A stretch of 61,522 bases of DNA, from assembly GCA_947305245.1 (NCBI GenBank), contig CAMZDG010000019.1:1-61522 (forward strand), written 5' to 3'. The position numbers were made by a program, and so were the translations under genes. Positions 17,200 to 25,734 of this stretch are shown piece after piece; within the stretch, counting starts at the first letter, position 1; each line of letters starts with the position of its first letter. The stretch is from an uncultured Lachnospiraceae bacterium (lineage in GTDB: Bacteria > Bacillota > Clostridia > Lachnospirales > Lachnospiraceae). The notes under the pieces were generated by a model. The model was not told the DNA's origin. It did no database searches and was given only the letters and a program-made list of their open reading frames with translations.

Positions 17200-18207
17200 G
17201 ATCTCCGTGTCCTCATTTCTCAGCACGCTGTGCTTTTTAATATAGTCCACGATCTCCTCAAACTGACAGAATGCCAGGCTTACGTAGCTGTCCGCGCATC
17301 CGTAATAGATTGCGATCCTTCCGGTCTTAGGATCATGGATCGTCGCGCAGGGGAAGGTCACGTTGGGAACGAAGCCCCTCTCCTCGTACCACTCCTCGGG
17401 CGTCAGCAGAAAAGTCTCGCAGCGATACTTCACGATGGAAGGATTCTCGAGATCGAGGATGGCGCCGCCGATGCTGTATACGTAACCATTACAGGTTCCG
17501 CTCACGCCGTGATAGAAAAGAAGCCATCCTTCGCTGGTCTCAATGGGTGCCGCGCCGCCGCCGATCTTTAAGGACTCCCACCACTCATAGCCTCTGCCCA
17601 TCACGTGGCGATGCTTTCCCCAATAGGTCAGGTCAGGGCTCTCGCTGACAAAGATATCACCAAAGGGCGTGTGTCCGCTGTCGGAAGGTCTGCTGAGCAG
17701 GACAAAATTGCCATGCAGCTTTCTGGGGAACAGCACCGCGTTTCTGTTAAAGGGCAGGAACGGATTCTCGATCCTGACAAACTTCTTAAAGTCCTGCGTC
17801 TTTGCCATGCCGATGGCCGCGCCGTAGAAATCGCCGCACCAGATGATATAATAGGTGTCCTCCACCTTTACCAGTCTTGGATCATAGGCATATACCGGCA
17901 TGAACGGCTCACCCTTCTCATCCACGAACTGAACCTTATCCTTCTCGAACTCCCAGTGAATGCCGTCCTTGCTTCTTCCAAGATAAACATACGGTACGCC
18001 ATTGGTCTGCTCTCCGCGGAACACGCCGATGAATCCGTCCTCATAAGGCACCACGGCGGAATTGAAAATTCTTGCAACGCCTTCGATGGGATTGCGGTTG
18101 ATGATCGGATTCTCGGTATAACGCCATACGGGCGGTCCCATAAGCTTTTCCGGGCGATCCTGCCAGGGAACGTTCTTTACTTCAGGTGCGATCATTTGAA
18201 TGCTCAT
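17188..18207 (-). CDS. GH130 beta-1,4-mannooligosaccharide phosphorylase
   Basis: 339 aa, GH130 subfamily 2 type. Motifs: PIEGVARIFNSAVVPYEDGF, GVFRGEQTNGVPYVYLG, YAYDPRLVKVEDTYY, PFLPFNRNAVLFPRK and FPCATIHDPKTGRIAIYYGCAD. It releases mannose-1-P from the non-reducing end of beta-1,4-mannooligosaccharides. The other GH130 in the cluster handles mannosyl-glucose. The ATG at 18207 has AAAGGAG upstream. It is the first gene of the minus-strand mannan transcript, behind the promoter at 18346-18374. Confidence 0.92.
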   Translation of the reverse strand: MSIQMIAPEVKNVPWQDRPEKLMGPPVWRYTENPIINRNPIEGVARIFNSAVVPYEDGFIGVFRGEQTNGVPYVYLGRSKDGIHWEFEKDKVQFVDEKGEPFMPVYAYDPRLVKVEDTYYIIWCGDFYGAAIGMAKTQDFKKFVRIENPFLPFNRNAVLFPRKLHGNFVLLSRPSDSGHTPFGDIFVSESPDLTYWGKHRHVMGRGYEWWESLKIGGGAAPIETSEGWLLFYHGVSGTCNGYVYSIGGAILDLENPSIVKYRCETFLLTPEEWYEERGFVPNVTFPCATIHDPKTGRIAIYYGCADSYVSLAFCQFEEIVDYIKKHSVLRNEDTEIGRR

Positions 18208-18309
18208 GTTTTACTCTCCTTTTCTTTTTGACTTTCTTTTTTGTTTCTGAATCTCTTCGTTTTGTAGTAGAATCTCTTTGTTTCGTGTTTTTTCATGCTT
18301 TTGATTTAA

Positions 18310-18328
18310 TTTAGCTTATTTTAGCTTA
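18310..18328. promoter_or_regulatory. Candidate operator: two TTTAGCTTA direct repeats
   Basis: TTTAGCTTA at 18310-18318 and 18320-18328, 10 bp apart, lie just downstream of the minus-strand promoter. They share the core TTTAGCTWA with the palindrome on the GH26 side (18498-18513). Probable binding sites of the LacI-family regulator or another local regulator; inference only. Confidence 0.45.
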
Positions 18329-18345
18329 TTTTTACCCTCTCGTTA

Positions 18346-18374
18346 ATCATACTCCAAACAGAGTATTTTCGCAA
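18346..18374 (-). promoter_or_regulatory. Promoter of the minus-strand mannan operon
   Basis: On the minus strand TTGCGA (18369-18374) and TATGAT (18346-18351) are separated by exactly 17 nt, upstream of the GH130 gene at 18207. The leader is about 130 nt and AT-rich. Confidence 0.6.
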
Positions 18375-18448
18375 TCACAAAGTGTAAAAACATATATTTT
18401 CGCTCTTTTCCACAATTTTTTAGTCCTGTTTTTGTATGTTTTCACCAC

Positions 18449-18513
18449 TTTTCAAATCGATAAGTGCATGCTATGATTGTCCCAACGGAATTTAACTAAA
18501 TTTAGCTAAATTT
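18449..18513 (+). promoter_or_regulatory. GH26 promoter with a 16-bp palindromic operator
   Basis: TTTTCA (18449-18454) and TATGAT (18472-18477), 17 nt apart, form a plausible promoter. The perfect palindrome AAATTTAGCTAAATTT lies at 18498-18513, about 14 bp after the expected start of transcription, a usual repressor position. The 357 bp between the two starts (18208-18564) holds this pair of promoters and no gene. Confidence 0.5.
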
Positions 18514-18564
18514 CTATAAAATTGGAAAATAATGGATGAAAGAAAGAACAAGGAGAATACTAAT

Positions 18565-19491
18565 ATGAATGAATATGATCATAATATAGTAGAATCGACG
18601 CCAAAGCTGACCAATCAGGGCAGCACTCCTGCCGCCGTAAGGCTTTATAACTATCTCTGGGCCATGAAGGGAAAGGGCATCCTCTCCGGCCAGCAGGAGA
18701 TCCCCATGAACTCAAATCACTCCGAGGAGCTTCGTTATATTAAGGAGGTCACCGGAAAGGAGCCCGCCATCCTCGGCCTGGATTACATCGGCAACGACTT
18801 CGCGGGCGTGAATGAACGCGCCAAGGCGTGGCATGACCGCGGCGGCATCGTCTCCATCTGCTGGCACTGGGGCATTCCGCCTTATGGCCTTGGCTATCTA
18901 TCCAGCAAGGAATCCGTGGACCTAGGCGAGCTCCTGACTCCCGGAACGGCCCTGCACCAGGGCTTCCTTGACAACATGGACCAGATTGCAGCCGCCCTAA
19001 AGCAATTGATGGAGTGGGACGTTCCCGTCTTATGGCGTCCCTTTCATGAATTCGACGGCAAGTGGTTCTGGTGGGGAAAGGGCGACGGTTCTACCTTCCA
19101 AAAGCTCTGGCGCGCCATGTACGAACGCTTCGTGGAGCATCACGGCTTAAATAACCTCATCTGGGTCCTTGGCTACGGCGGCGAAAAAGGCGAGGGCTAT
19201 TATCCTGGAGACGCCTTCGTCGACATTATGGGAGTTGACTGCTACTCGGAGGGCATCCACGAGGACCTTTACCACTGGGTTCTGACCCAGACGGACAAAA
19301 AAATGCCCCTTTGCCACCATGAAAACGGTCCCATACCGGAACCCGGTCTCATGCAGGAAAGAGGCATTGACTGGGGATGGTTCCTCACCTGGCACACCAT
19401 CCACATTCATGAGCAAAACAGCCGCTCCTACTTAAATTATGTTTATAATCACCCTTACGTCATCACCTTGGATCAGCTTCCAAAGCTTTGA
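18565..19491 (+). CDS. GH26 endo-beta-1,4-mannanase, without secretion signal
   Basis: 308 aa. The GH26 acid/base Glu is in LWRPFHEFDGKWFWWGKG and the nucleophile Glu in PLCHHENGPIPEP. KGILSGQQEIPMN near the N-terminus is also typical of the family. No signal peptide or membrane anchor is present, so it should work in the cytosol on imported oligosaccharides. The ATG at 18565 is preferred because AAGGAG lies 9 nt before it; an ATG at 18532 in frame has no ribosome binding site. It is the only plus-strand gene of the mannan module. Confidence 0.92.
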   Translation: MNEYDHNIVESTPKLTNQGSTPAAVRLYNYLWAMKGKGILSGQQEIPMNSNHSEELRYIKEVTGKEPAILGLDYIGNDFAGVNERAKAWHDRGGIVSICWHWGIPPYGLGYLSSKESVDLGELLTPGTALHQGFLDNMDQIAAALKQLMEWDVPVLWRPFHEFDGKWFWWGKGDGSTFQKLWRAMYERFVEHHGLNNLIWVLGYGGEKGEGYYPGDAFVDIMGVDCYSEGIHEDLYHWVLTQTDKKMPLCHHENGPIPEPGLMQERGIDWGWFLTWHTIHIHEQNSRSYLNYVYNHPYVITLDQLPKL

Positions 19492-19531
19492 TCCCAGGGC
19501 TTTAACGCGTCCCGTGCTCACCTGCGACTAC

Positions 19532-20452
19532 TTAAGCATTCGCCATGGCCTTCAGCTCCGCAAGCATCTTCGGCAGCTCCGTCGGCATCGTCTCATCCGA
19601 GAACTGGCAGGTGCCAACCTTCTTGTGTCCGCCGCCGCCGTACTTGAGCATAAGCTTTCCAACGTCCACCGTACTGGTCCTGTTCAGAATGCTGTAACCA
19701 ACTGCCGCGCTGCAGCCAAGGCCGCCCTTGCCATTCACGATCCATACGGAAATGTTCTGCTCAGGATACATGCTGTAGATCAGGAAGCGGTTGCCGGAAT
19801 AGATGGGATCCACGCCGCGAAGGTCGGAAATGATCAGATTGCCGTCCACTACCGTGTGCGCCTTCACCATCTCGCGGAACTTCTCGTCCTGATCAAAGTA
19901 AACCCCGATCCTCTCCTTCATGTCGGGGAGATTCAGGATGTCATCCGTGCTCATGGTACGGCAGGAATGCATCAGCTTTTCCATCAGCTGATAATTGGAA
20001 ATGGTGAACTGACGCCATCTTCCAAGTCCCGTTCTGGGATCCATCAGGAACCCGATCAGGATCCATCCCGTCGGATGCTGGATCTCATCGATGGTCAGGT
20101 CGCCGGAATCCACCTTGTCCACTGCCGTCATGATCTCATCAAATTCCGGGAATCTGTCATGTCCGCCATAATATTCATAAATGATCCTTGCACAGGAGGG
20201 AGTGATGCGACTCTCTCCTTTATATTTTCCCGCAAGCTCCAGTCTCTCATGCTCACTGGAATGATGATCGAACCAAAGACCGCACCCTTCCACGTAAGGC
20301 ACGTTCGCAAGGCAATCATCTTCCGTCACCGGAACAAGACCATCCTGCAGATCCTTCGGATGCGCAAACTTCCAACTGTCCACAACCCCGGCTTCCAAGA
20401 GCAGGGCACCACATACCAAGCCATCAAAATCAGAACGGGTAATCAGTCTCAT
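19532..20452 (-). CDS. DHH-family phosphoesterase
   Basis: 306 aa. DHH superfamily motifs are in order: TRSDFDGLVCGALL near the N-terminus, LWFDHHSSE around residue 60, TAVDKVDSGDL, and the DHHA1-type KYGGGGHKKVGTCQF near the C-terminus. Relatives include nanoRNases, oligoribonucleases and exopolyphosphatases; the exact substrate cannot be told from the sequence. The ATG at 20452 has AGGAGG upstream. It is convergent with the GH26 gene, with 40 bp between, and unrelated to mannan use by sequence. Confidence 0.88.
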   Translation of the reverse strand: MRLITRSDFDGLVCGALLLEAGVVDSWKFAHPKDLQDGLVPVTEDDCLANVPYVEGCGLWFDHHSSEHERLELAGKYKGESRITPSCARIIYEYYGGHDRFPEFDEIMTAVDKVDSGDLTIDEIQHPTGWILIGFLMDPRTGLGRWRQFTISNYQLMEKLMHSCRTMSTDDILNLPDMKERIGVYFDQDEKFREMVKAHTVVDGNLIISDLRGVDPIYSGNRFLIYSMYPEQNISVWIVNGKGGLGCSAAVGYSILNRTSTVDVGKLMLKYGGGGHKKVGTCQFSDETMPTELPKMLAELKAMANA

Positions 20453-20486
20453 CGTAATCCTCCTTGCGTATCTTTTTTTCCATAAG

Positions 20487-20512
20487 AATGGGGACGTCCC
20501 CTTCTTTTATTA
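20487..20512. terminator. Hairpin GGGGACGTCCCC between the reductase and DHH genes
   Basis: A perfect 12-bp palindrome at 20490-20501 has a T-rich flank on the plus strand (TTCTTTTATT). On the minus strand, the direction of both genes, the T-run is weak, so it may only partly end the upstream transcript. Confidence 0.4.
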
Positions 20513-20540
20513 TAAAAAAATCCTCTTACAGTTTCAAGCT

Positions 20541-21725
20541 CTATTTTCCCTTCCGCAGTAACTTTCTCGCAACGCTCGTGGCAAGCTTCAGGGGCACCGG
20601 ACGAAGGGCCTTGTCCGCCTCCTTTAGGTACTTGCGGATCTCCAGATGCTGCGGACAGTGCTGCTCACATTTCCCGCACTGCACGCACTGATCCGCAAAG
20701 CTCGGCTCATTTCGAAGCCCCACCACCTTCAGGTACTCGATCCTGCCGCTCGATTTTCCGTCCGCAAACATCTCATTGTAAAACTGGAACGTCGCCGGAA
20801 TGTCCACGCCCTTCGGACAGGGCATGCAATAACGGCACCCCGTACAGCCGACCTTCGTGGTCTTCTCAATGGCCTCCCGGATCCCCGCGATCAGCGTGCG
20901 GTCCGCCTCATCAAACTCTCCTACCGCTACCTCGGATGCAATGCGGCAATTCTCCTCCACCATCTCCATGGAGTTCATGCCAGATAATACACAGGTCACC
21001 TCCGGCTGATCCCAAAGCCACCGCAGCGCCCATTCAGCAGGCGAACGCCTTTTCTCATTCTCCTCGATCAGCTTCTTTGCGCCTGCCGGAAGAAGATTGA
21101 CCAGCTTTCCGCCGCGAAGCGGCTCCATGATGATCACGGGGATCCCCTTCGCCGCTGCCGCCATAAGGCCCTTTCGCCCCGCCTGCGTATTTTCATCCAG
21201 ATAGTTATACTGGATCTGACAGAAATCCCAGTCGTATGCGTCCAGGATCTTTAAGAAGGTCTCCGTGTTCCCGTGGAAGGAAAATCCGACCTGCCGCACG
21301 GCGCCCTCCTCCTTCTTCCGGCGGATCCACTCCTCGATCCCGTTCTTTTTCAGGTTCTCCCAGGCCGCAAGGTCCGTGAGCATGTGCATCAGATAATAAT
21401 CGACGTAGGTGGTCCGAAGGCGCTTTAGCTCCTCGTCGAAATACTTGTCGATCGCAGCGGGATTCTTAACCATGTACTGCGGGAGCTTCGTCGCAATCTT
21501 CACCTGTTGCCTGATATGATTGTCCTCCAGGATCTTTCCAAGGCACGCCTCGCTTCCCGGATATAAATAGGCAGTGTCATAATAATTCACGCCCCGATGA
21601 AAGGCCGCAAGAACCTCCCGCTCCGCCTTCTCCTGATCGATGCCATTACCCTTTCTCGTAAAGCGCATGCATCCAAATCCCAAAATGGATATGTCGTTCC
21701 CATATTTATCTTTTCTATATTGCAT
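20541..21725 (-). CDS. Aldo/keto reductase with C-terminal 4Fe-4S domain
   Basis: 394 aa. The N-terminal two thirds is an aldo/keto reductase barrel (ISILGFGCMRF, NYYDTAYLYPGSE, DYYLMHML, CQIQYNYLD, ARWLWDQPEVTCVLSGM-like end). The last part has two Cys groups, CTGCRYCMPCPKGVD and CVQCGKCEQHCPQHL, for iron-sulfur clusters. Such fusions are common in anaerobes and the substrate is unknown. The ATG at 21725 has GGAGG at 7 nt, and a promoter lies at 21750-21779. Confidence 0.9.
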   Translation of the reverse strand: MQYRKDKYGNDISILGFGCMRFTRKGNGIDQEKAEREVLAAFHRGVNYYDTAYLYPGSEACLGKILEDNHIRQQVKIATKLPQYMVKNPAAIDKYFDEELKRLRTTYVDYYLMHMLTDLAAWENLKKNGIEEWIRRKKEEGAVRQVGFSFHGNTETFLKILDAYDWDFCQIQYNYLDENTQAGRKGLMAAAAKGIPVIIMEPLRGGKLVNLLPAGAKKLIEENEKRRSPAEWALRWLWDQPEVTCVLSGMNSMEMVEENCRIASEVAVGEFDEADRTLIAGIREAIEKTTKVGCTGCRYCMPCPKGVDIPATFQFYNEMFADGKSSGRIEYLKVVGLRNEPSFADQCVQCGKCEQHCPQHLEIRKYLKEADKALRPVPLKLATSVARKLLRKGK

Positions 21726-21749
21726 GGTAAGTCCTCCATTCTTAAGTCC

Positions 21750-21779
21750 ATTATAACAATTTCGCCGAATGATTTCCAA
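21750..21779 (-). promoter_or_regulatory. Promoter of the aldo/keto reductase gene
   Basis: On the minus strand TTGGAA (21774-21779) and a perfect TATAAT (21750-21755) are 18 nt apart, 25 nt upstream of the start codon. Confidence 0.7.
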
Positions 21780-21804
21780 CCATAAAACGACTTGTCTTTC
21801 TTAA

Positions 21805-21848
21805 ATTTTGATAAAGGACGCAGGCCATCCGCTCGGCAGCCTGCGTCC
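21805..21848 (-). terminator. Intrinsic terminator after the 16-Cys protein gene
   Basis: On the minus strand GGACGCAGGC...GCCTGCGTCC forms a strong stem followed by TTTATCAAAATTT. It lies about 26 nt after the stop at 21875. Confidence 0.8.
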
Positions 21849-21874
21849 CTTCTTCGTCTTTGGTAAAGGACCCG

Positions 21875-22780
21875 TCAGGTGATCGGAATGGTACCGTCCG
21901 AAACGCCGCCCACGCCGCAGACTTCCGGGTTACAATCCTTTTTCAGACACTGCTCATTACCAGGCATGCCGAGATCCAGCGGTTTGATGGCAAGATTTAG
22001 AAGATCCCCTGCCACGAAGCGCCTGCAGTCCGAATTATCCGGCGTGATGATGCTGCCCTTGGGAATGTCGATCTTGCCCGCGCTCTGTACCTTATACCCC
22101 GCATAGTAAAGGCTCTGCAGCACCAGAGTCAGCCCGATGGTCACGGTAGAATCCTCCGTGCCAAAATCGAGAAGCTTCGCGTTTGCAAACAGATTGATCC
22201 CCTGCCCCGCCTGATTACCGGTTCCCGCAAAGGTGACGGCATTGATCACGGGCGTCGGCGTCTCTCCCGTCACGTCATACGCATAGCCATACGGCGCGAA
22301 AAGCTCCAGCTCCACGGAGGAAGGGTTCGTATCCTCGTCATAGGTAGGCGCAGTCGCGTCCGATGGAAGGTAAAGAGCCGTCGGATAAAGCGTTCCAAGA
22401 AGCTTGCAGCAACAGTCGAAAACGCGAACGGCAAAGGTCACCGTAATGTTGGAGAGCGTGATCAGGCAACAATTCGGCCGTCCCGCCAGCGCTTCGATCT
22501 CCACGTCGCCGGCCCCGTAATCATAGCTTAGGTCTACGACGCTGACCGTTGCGGAGGTTGCCGTGGGATAGGTCGTAGCAACGTCCACTCCAAGCTCGGC
22601 GCTGGTGCAAAGGTTGATGCCGATCTCATCATAAATGAGGGGCGCCATGATGCCGAGAAGATTGGGATCCCCGATCATGGGCGTGGAACACACATCAAAG
22701 CAGTTCTCCCCGTTACGGTTCATGCACTGACAGACGTTGCTTACGATCCTTGGCCTTAAGCCGCATTTACACTTTGCCAT
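21875..22780 (-). CDS. 16-Cys, beta-strand-rich protein of unknown function
   Basis: 301 aa, not recognised. From the chosen ATG at 22780 (MAKCKCGLRP) cysteines lie at 4, 6, 17, 19, 27, 31, 58, 104, 105, 123, 124, 125, 252, 278, 283 and 288. They form an N-terminal cluster, a CC and a CCC in the middle, and a C-terminal group. The middle is rich in Val/Thr/Ile strands (TVTIGLTLVLQSLYYAGY). There is no signal peptide. Cys pairs in small beta proteins recall disulfide-linked spore coat or appendage proteins, but I see no direct family match, so this is only a suggestion. The gene stands alone between a terminator and a divergent small ORF. Confidence 0.7.
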   Translation of the reverse strand: MAKCKCGLRPRIVSNVCQCMNRNGENCFDVCSTPMIGDPNLLGIMAPLIYDEIGINLCTSAELGVDVATTYPTATSATVSVVDLSYDYGAGDVEIEALAGRPNCCLITLSNITVTFAVRVFDCCCKLLGTLYPTALYLPSDATAPTYDEDTNPSSVELELFAPYGYAYDVTGETPTPVINAVTFAGTGNQAGQGINLFANAKLLDFGTEDSTVTIGLTLVLQSLYYAGYKVQSAGKIDIPKGSIITPDNSDCRRFVAGDLLNLAIKPLDLGMPGNEQCLKKDCNPEVCGVGGVSDGTIPIT

Positions 22781-22877
22781 ATTGAATGTCATCCTTCTTT
22801 TTTTATACAGTTTACGTGATAATTCTCCTTTTGTTTCCATAAACTAAAAAGAAATCTGAATGCATCGGGGGTACAAA

Positions 22878-23120
22878 GTGACAGATTTGAGACCAGACGG
22901 CCCGGACCAGCCAAAGGATCCGGGCGCTTCAACTTCCGGCCTTACGTGGACGAGCGTCCAGAGCGAGCGGGAACAAGAACTGCTTGCGGAGATCGAACGC
23001 TTAAACGGCATCATCGAAAGCATCAAGACGCAATATAATGAACTCATGGACGTGGCACTGCAGTATCGGGAAGAAGCCCTCAAATGGTATAACAAATTCC
23101 TGCATGGCAGAAAGCCATAA
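22878..23120 (+). CDS. Small coiled-coil protein, unknown function
   Basis: About 80 aa from a GTG at 22878, which has GGGGG at 6 nt; an ATG at 22860 would add 6 residues. A Pro/Gly-rich start (RPDGPDQPKDPGAS) is followed by a charged helix with heptad-like spacing (REQELLAEIERLNGIIES ... DVALQYREEALKWYNKFL). It is divergent from the 16-Cys gene and ends in a hairpin terminator. No family recognised. The good start site, clean terminator and coherent protein make it likely to be real. Confidence 0.55.
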   Translation: MTDLRPDGPDQPKDPGASTSGLTWTSVQSEREQELLAEIERLNGIIESIKTQYNELMDVALQYREEALKWYNKFLHGRKP

Positions 23121-23157
23121 AAAAACGGGCTAAGGCCAAGCCTTAGTCCGCTTTCTT
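23121..23157. terminator. Hairpin terminator shared by convergent genes
   Basis: CGGGCTAAGGC-caa-GCCTTAGTCCG followed by CTTTCTTTT on the plus strand. It ends the small coiled-coil gene and at the same time contains the last codons and stop of the REC/GGDEF/EAL gene on the other strand. The A-run in front makes it usable in both directions. Confidence 0.75.
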
Positions 23158-25674
23158 TTCCTCATTTTGTTCCGTGTTCTTTCGGATCAGATACTCTGCA
23201 AACTCATCCGCCGGAAGCGGCTTCGAGTAGTAATAGCCCTGAATGTAATCGCCTCCGAGCTCCGAGATGCGCTCCATCTGCTCCTTGGTCTCCACGCCTT
23301 CCGCCACCGTCTTTAAGTTGAGCATCTTGGCCAGCTGCATGGAGAATTCGAGGATATTCTTTTCGGAGCCGGGATTGTCATTCTCGATGATGCTGCGGTC
23401 GAGCTTTAGCACGTCAAGATCCATGCTGCTAAGCGCGATCAGGGAAGAATACCCGGTTCCAAAGTCATCCATCTCGATGACAAATCCATTGTCATGGAGC
23501 TTTTTCACGGTCTCCGTGATCCTCATGGGATCGTCCGAATAGGCGGATTCCGTCACCTCCACGTGAACCATCTCATGCGGGATCTCATAGCTGTCCACCA
23601 GCGCCGTGATCCTGCCTGCGAGATCCGGCACCTCAAAGTCCCTTCGGGAGACATTGATGCTCACCGGTACAACGGGAACGCCTTCTCTCTCCCACTTCTT
23701 TATGGTTTTACAGATCTCCTCCCAAACATAAAAATCCATCTTCGTAATGAATCCGTTCTGCTCGAACAGGGAGATGAACAGGATGGGATTCATGAAGCCA
23801 ATGTCCGGGTGCATCCAGCGAACCAGGCCCTCGGCCCCACAGGTGCGATCGGTGTGGAAATCATGCTTCGGCTGATAGTACACCTGGAACTGTTTCTGCT
23901 CCAGCGCCTCGTCCGCCGTGCCGAGGATCATTTGCTTTAAGAGCAGGTCCTGGCGCAGCTCATCATTATACTCCGCCACGTAGACGCCGTACTTGTTCTT
24001 GATCTTTTGCAAAGCCAGCGTAGCCCTGTCATACATTCCCTGCGGCGTCACGCCAAACTTGGGATTGATGCGATAAATTCCGTGCTTGATCACGACGTTT
24101 GGCACGGGATGCGGCGTGTTCGCGTCGACGGTCGCGATGTCGGATTTCATCTCCTCCTTCGACCTTGCCGATACCAAGGCGCCAAACTTGTCTCCTTCGA
24201 TCCTGCCGCCAAAGAGGAATCCCGGCGTATGCTTCACGCCATATTCAGCCATGGTGCGCAGTACCGCGTCGCCCTTTTCATATCCATACTTATCATTGAT
24301 CACCTTTAGGCCCTGGATGTCGCTGACCCAGAAAAGATACTCTTCCTTTCGGTGCTCCGCAAGGTAATCCTCCACCTTTTTGAAGAAGAATTCCTTGTTA
24401 TAAAGCCCCGTCAGCGGATCCTTCTCGAGGGCGTTCAGCATGGCCGTGGTCTCCCTTAACTGGATCAGGCTGTTGATCCTGTTGAGGACAATGCCCGGCA
24501 CAAAAGGCTTCATGACGAAGTCCGCAGCACCCATCTCCAGACATTTGATCTCCGATGATGCCTGATTTTCATCGCTTTCCGAGCCGGCATCCATTACCAC
24601 GACGGGGATGTCGCGGAAGCGCTGATCTGCCTTGACGCGGCGGATCAAGGCATAGCCGTCCATCCTTGGCATCTCGAGATCCGTGAGGATCACGGAGACG
24701 TCCTTATAGCCTTCCTCCAAAATCCTCAGAGCATCCTGCCCGTCCGTCGCGATCCTGGAGGAATAATCATTCGTAAGGATCTTCTGAAGACTTTCTCTGG
24801 TCTCGGGATCACTGGAAACGATCAGGAGCGTCTTGGTCGACCTAAAATAGTGGAAGCTCTCCGGCTTTTCCCCCGTTACCTCAGCGAAGCCAACCACGGC
24901 CTGATGGAGGTCTGAGCCATCATTTACCTTAGAAATCTTATATCGATAGATGTGCTCCCGCCCGTTGCGGAAGATGGAATACTCATGAGAATATGCCCTC
25001 TGGTTCTTTAGACGTTCCTTGATGAACTCGATTTTTGCGAGTTCGAACATTTCCTGTACGTCCTTTTGCATGACGGAGGCCTTAACGTAAGACGTCATGG
25101 CTTCCTCATAGGAGGGATTCGAGCGGAAATATGCCCCGTACTTTTCTTCGATGGACGGACTCATTCGATAGGGGAAGATCCGATCCTTATCGAAATCCAC
25201 GTAGAACAGTCCCTCATAGTTCTCACTCAGGCTCTGGAGCAGTTCTCCCTCATAATTGCTCTCCTGATAGAGCTTACCGCTCAGATCACAGAAAAAGAGG
25301 TAGATCACTTGATTGTCATCCGAGTAATCCTCTGCCGGAAATGCCTCGATGCGATACGGTCTGTATTCCCCGTCCGTCAGCTTCCGGTACCGCACCCAGT
25401 AATACTCCGAGGAATGATAGGTGCCAAAAAAGCGGCGTAGATAAGCCACGTTGACCAGCTTTTCCACATTATTCCTGTCATCCGGATAGATGAGACTTCG
25501 GTCAAATTCCTCCTGCCACAGCTCGCTAAGGCTATGGGGCGCGTCCTCGCTCACGATCTCCCGGCCGTCCTGTGCGGCAACGTGGAAATAGGTTTCCTTG
25601 GAGAGATTGATCTTTAGGATCATCTGATATTGACTTCCAATTCGTAACAGTGCAGCAGTCATGGTATTTGACAT
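23143..25674 (-). CDS. REC-GGDEF-EAL signalling protein (degenerate GGDEF)
   Basis: 843 aa, cytosolic. Two PAS-like stretches fill residues 1 to about 270. A receiver domain follows at about 282-400 with phospho-acceptor Asp332 (ILTDLEMPRMDG) and the KP at 389-390. The GGDEF-type domain at about 415-565 has EGDKF (493-497) in place of GGDEF and so is probably not a cyclase. An EAL domain at about 585-830 has EGL (615-617) for EAL but keeps DDFGTGYSSL and KLDRS. Likely a c-di-GMP phosphodiesterase controlled by phosphorylation; no sensor kinase is nearby. Start ATG 25674 with GAGAGG at 6 nt. Confidence 0.92.
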   Translation of the reverse strand: MSNTMTAALLRIGSQYQMILKINLSKETYFHVAAQDGREIVSEDAPHSLSELWQEEFDRSLIYPDDRNNVEKLVNVAYLRRFFGTYHSSEYYWVRYRKLTDGEYRPYRIEAFPAEDYSDDNQVIYLFFCDLSGKLYQESNYEGELLQSLSENYEGLFYVDFDKDRIFPYRMSPSIEEKYGAYFRSNPSYEEAMTSYVKASVMQKDVQEMFELAKIEFIKERLKNQRAYSHEYSIFRNGREHIYRYKISKVNDGSDLHQAVVGFAEVTGEKPESFHYFRSTKTLLIVSSDPETRESLQKILTNDYSSRIATDGQDALRILEEGYKDVSVILTDLEMPRMDGYALIRRVKADQRFRDIPVVVMDAGSESDENQASSEIKCLEMGAADFVMKPFVPGIVLNRINSLIQLRETTAMLNALEKDPLTGLYNKEFFFKKVEDYLAEHRKEEYLFWVSDIQGLKVINDKYGYEKGDAVLRTMAEYGVKHTPGFLFGGRIEGDKFGALVSARSKEEMKSDIATVDANTPHPVPNVVIKHGIYRINPKFGVTPQGMYDRATLALQKIKNKYGVYVAEYNDELRQDLLLKQMILGTADEALEQKQFQVYYQPKHDFHTDRTCGAEGLVRWMHPDIGFMNPILFISLFEQNGFITKMDFYVWEEICKTIKKWEREGVPVVPVSINVSRRDFEVPDLAGRITALVDSYEIPHEMVHVEVTESAYSDDPMRITETVKKLHDNGFVIEMDDFGTGYSSLIALSSMDLDVLKLDRSIIENDNPGSEKNILEFSMQLAKMLNLKTVAEGVETKEQMERISELGGDYIQGYYYSKPLPADEFAEYLIRKNTEQNEEKKAD

Positions 25675-25734
25675 GAGGCACCTCTCTTTCCGTTTCGCTT
25701 CGCGTTAAGGCAAAACAAAAATATGAATCCGTTA

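Noticed and set aside
18498..18513. Catabolite-repression (cre) site
   Set aside because: The palindrome AAATTTAGCTAAATTT lacks the TGNAANCGNTNNCA pattern of CcpA sites.
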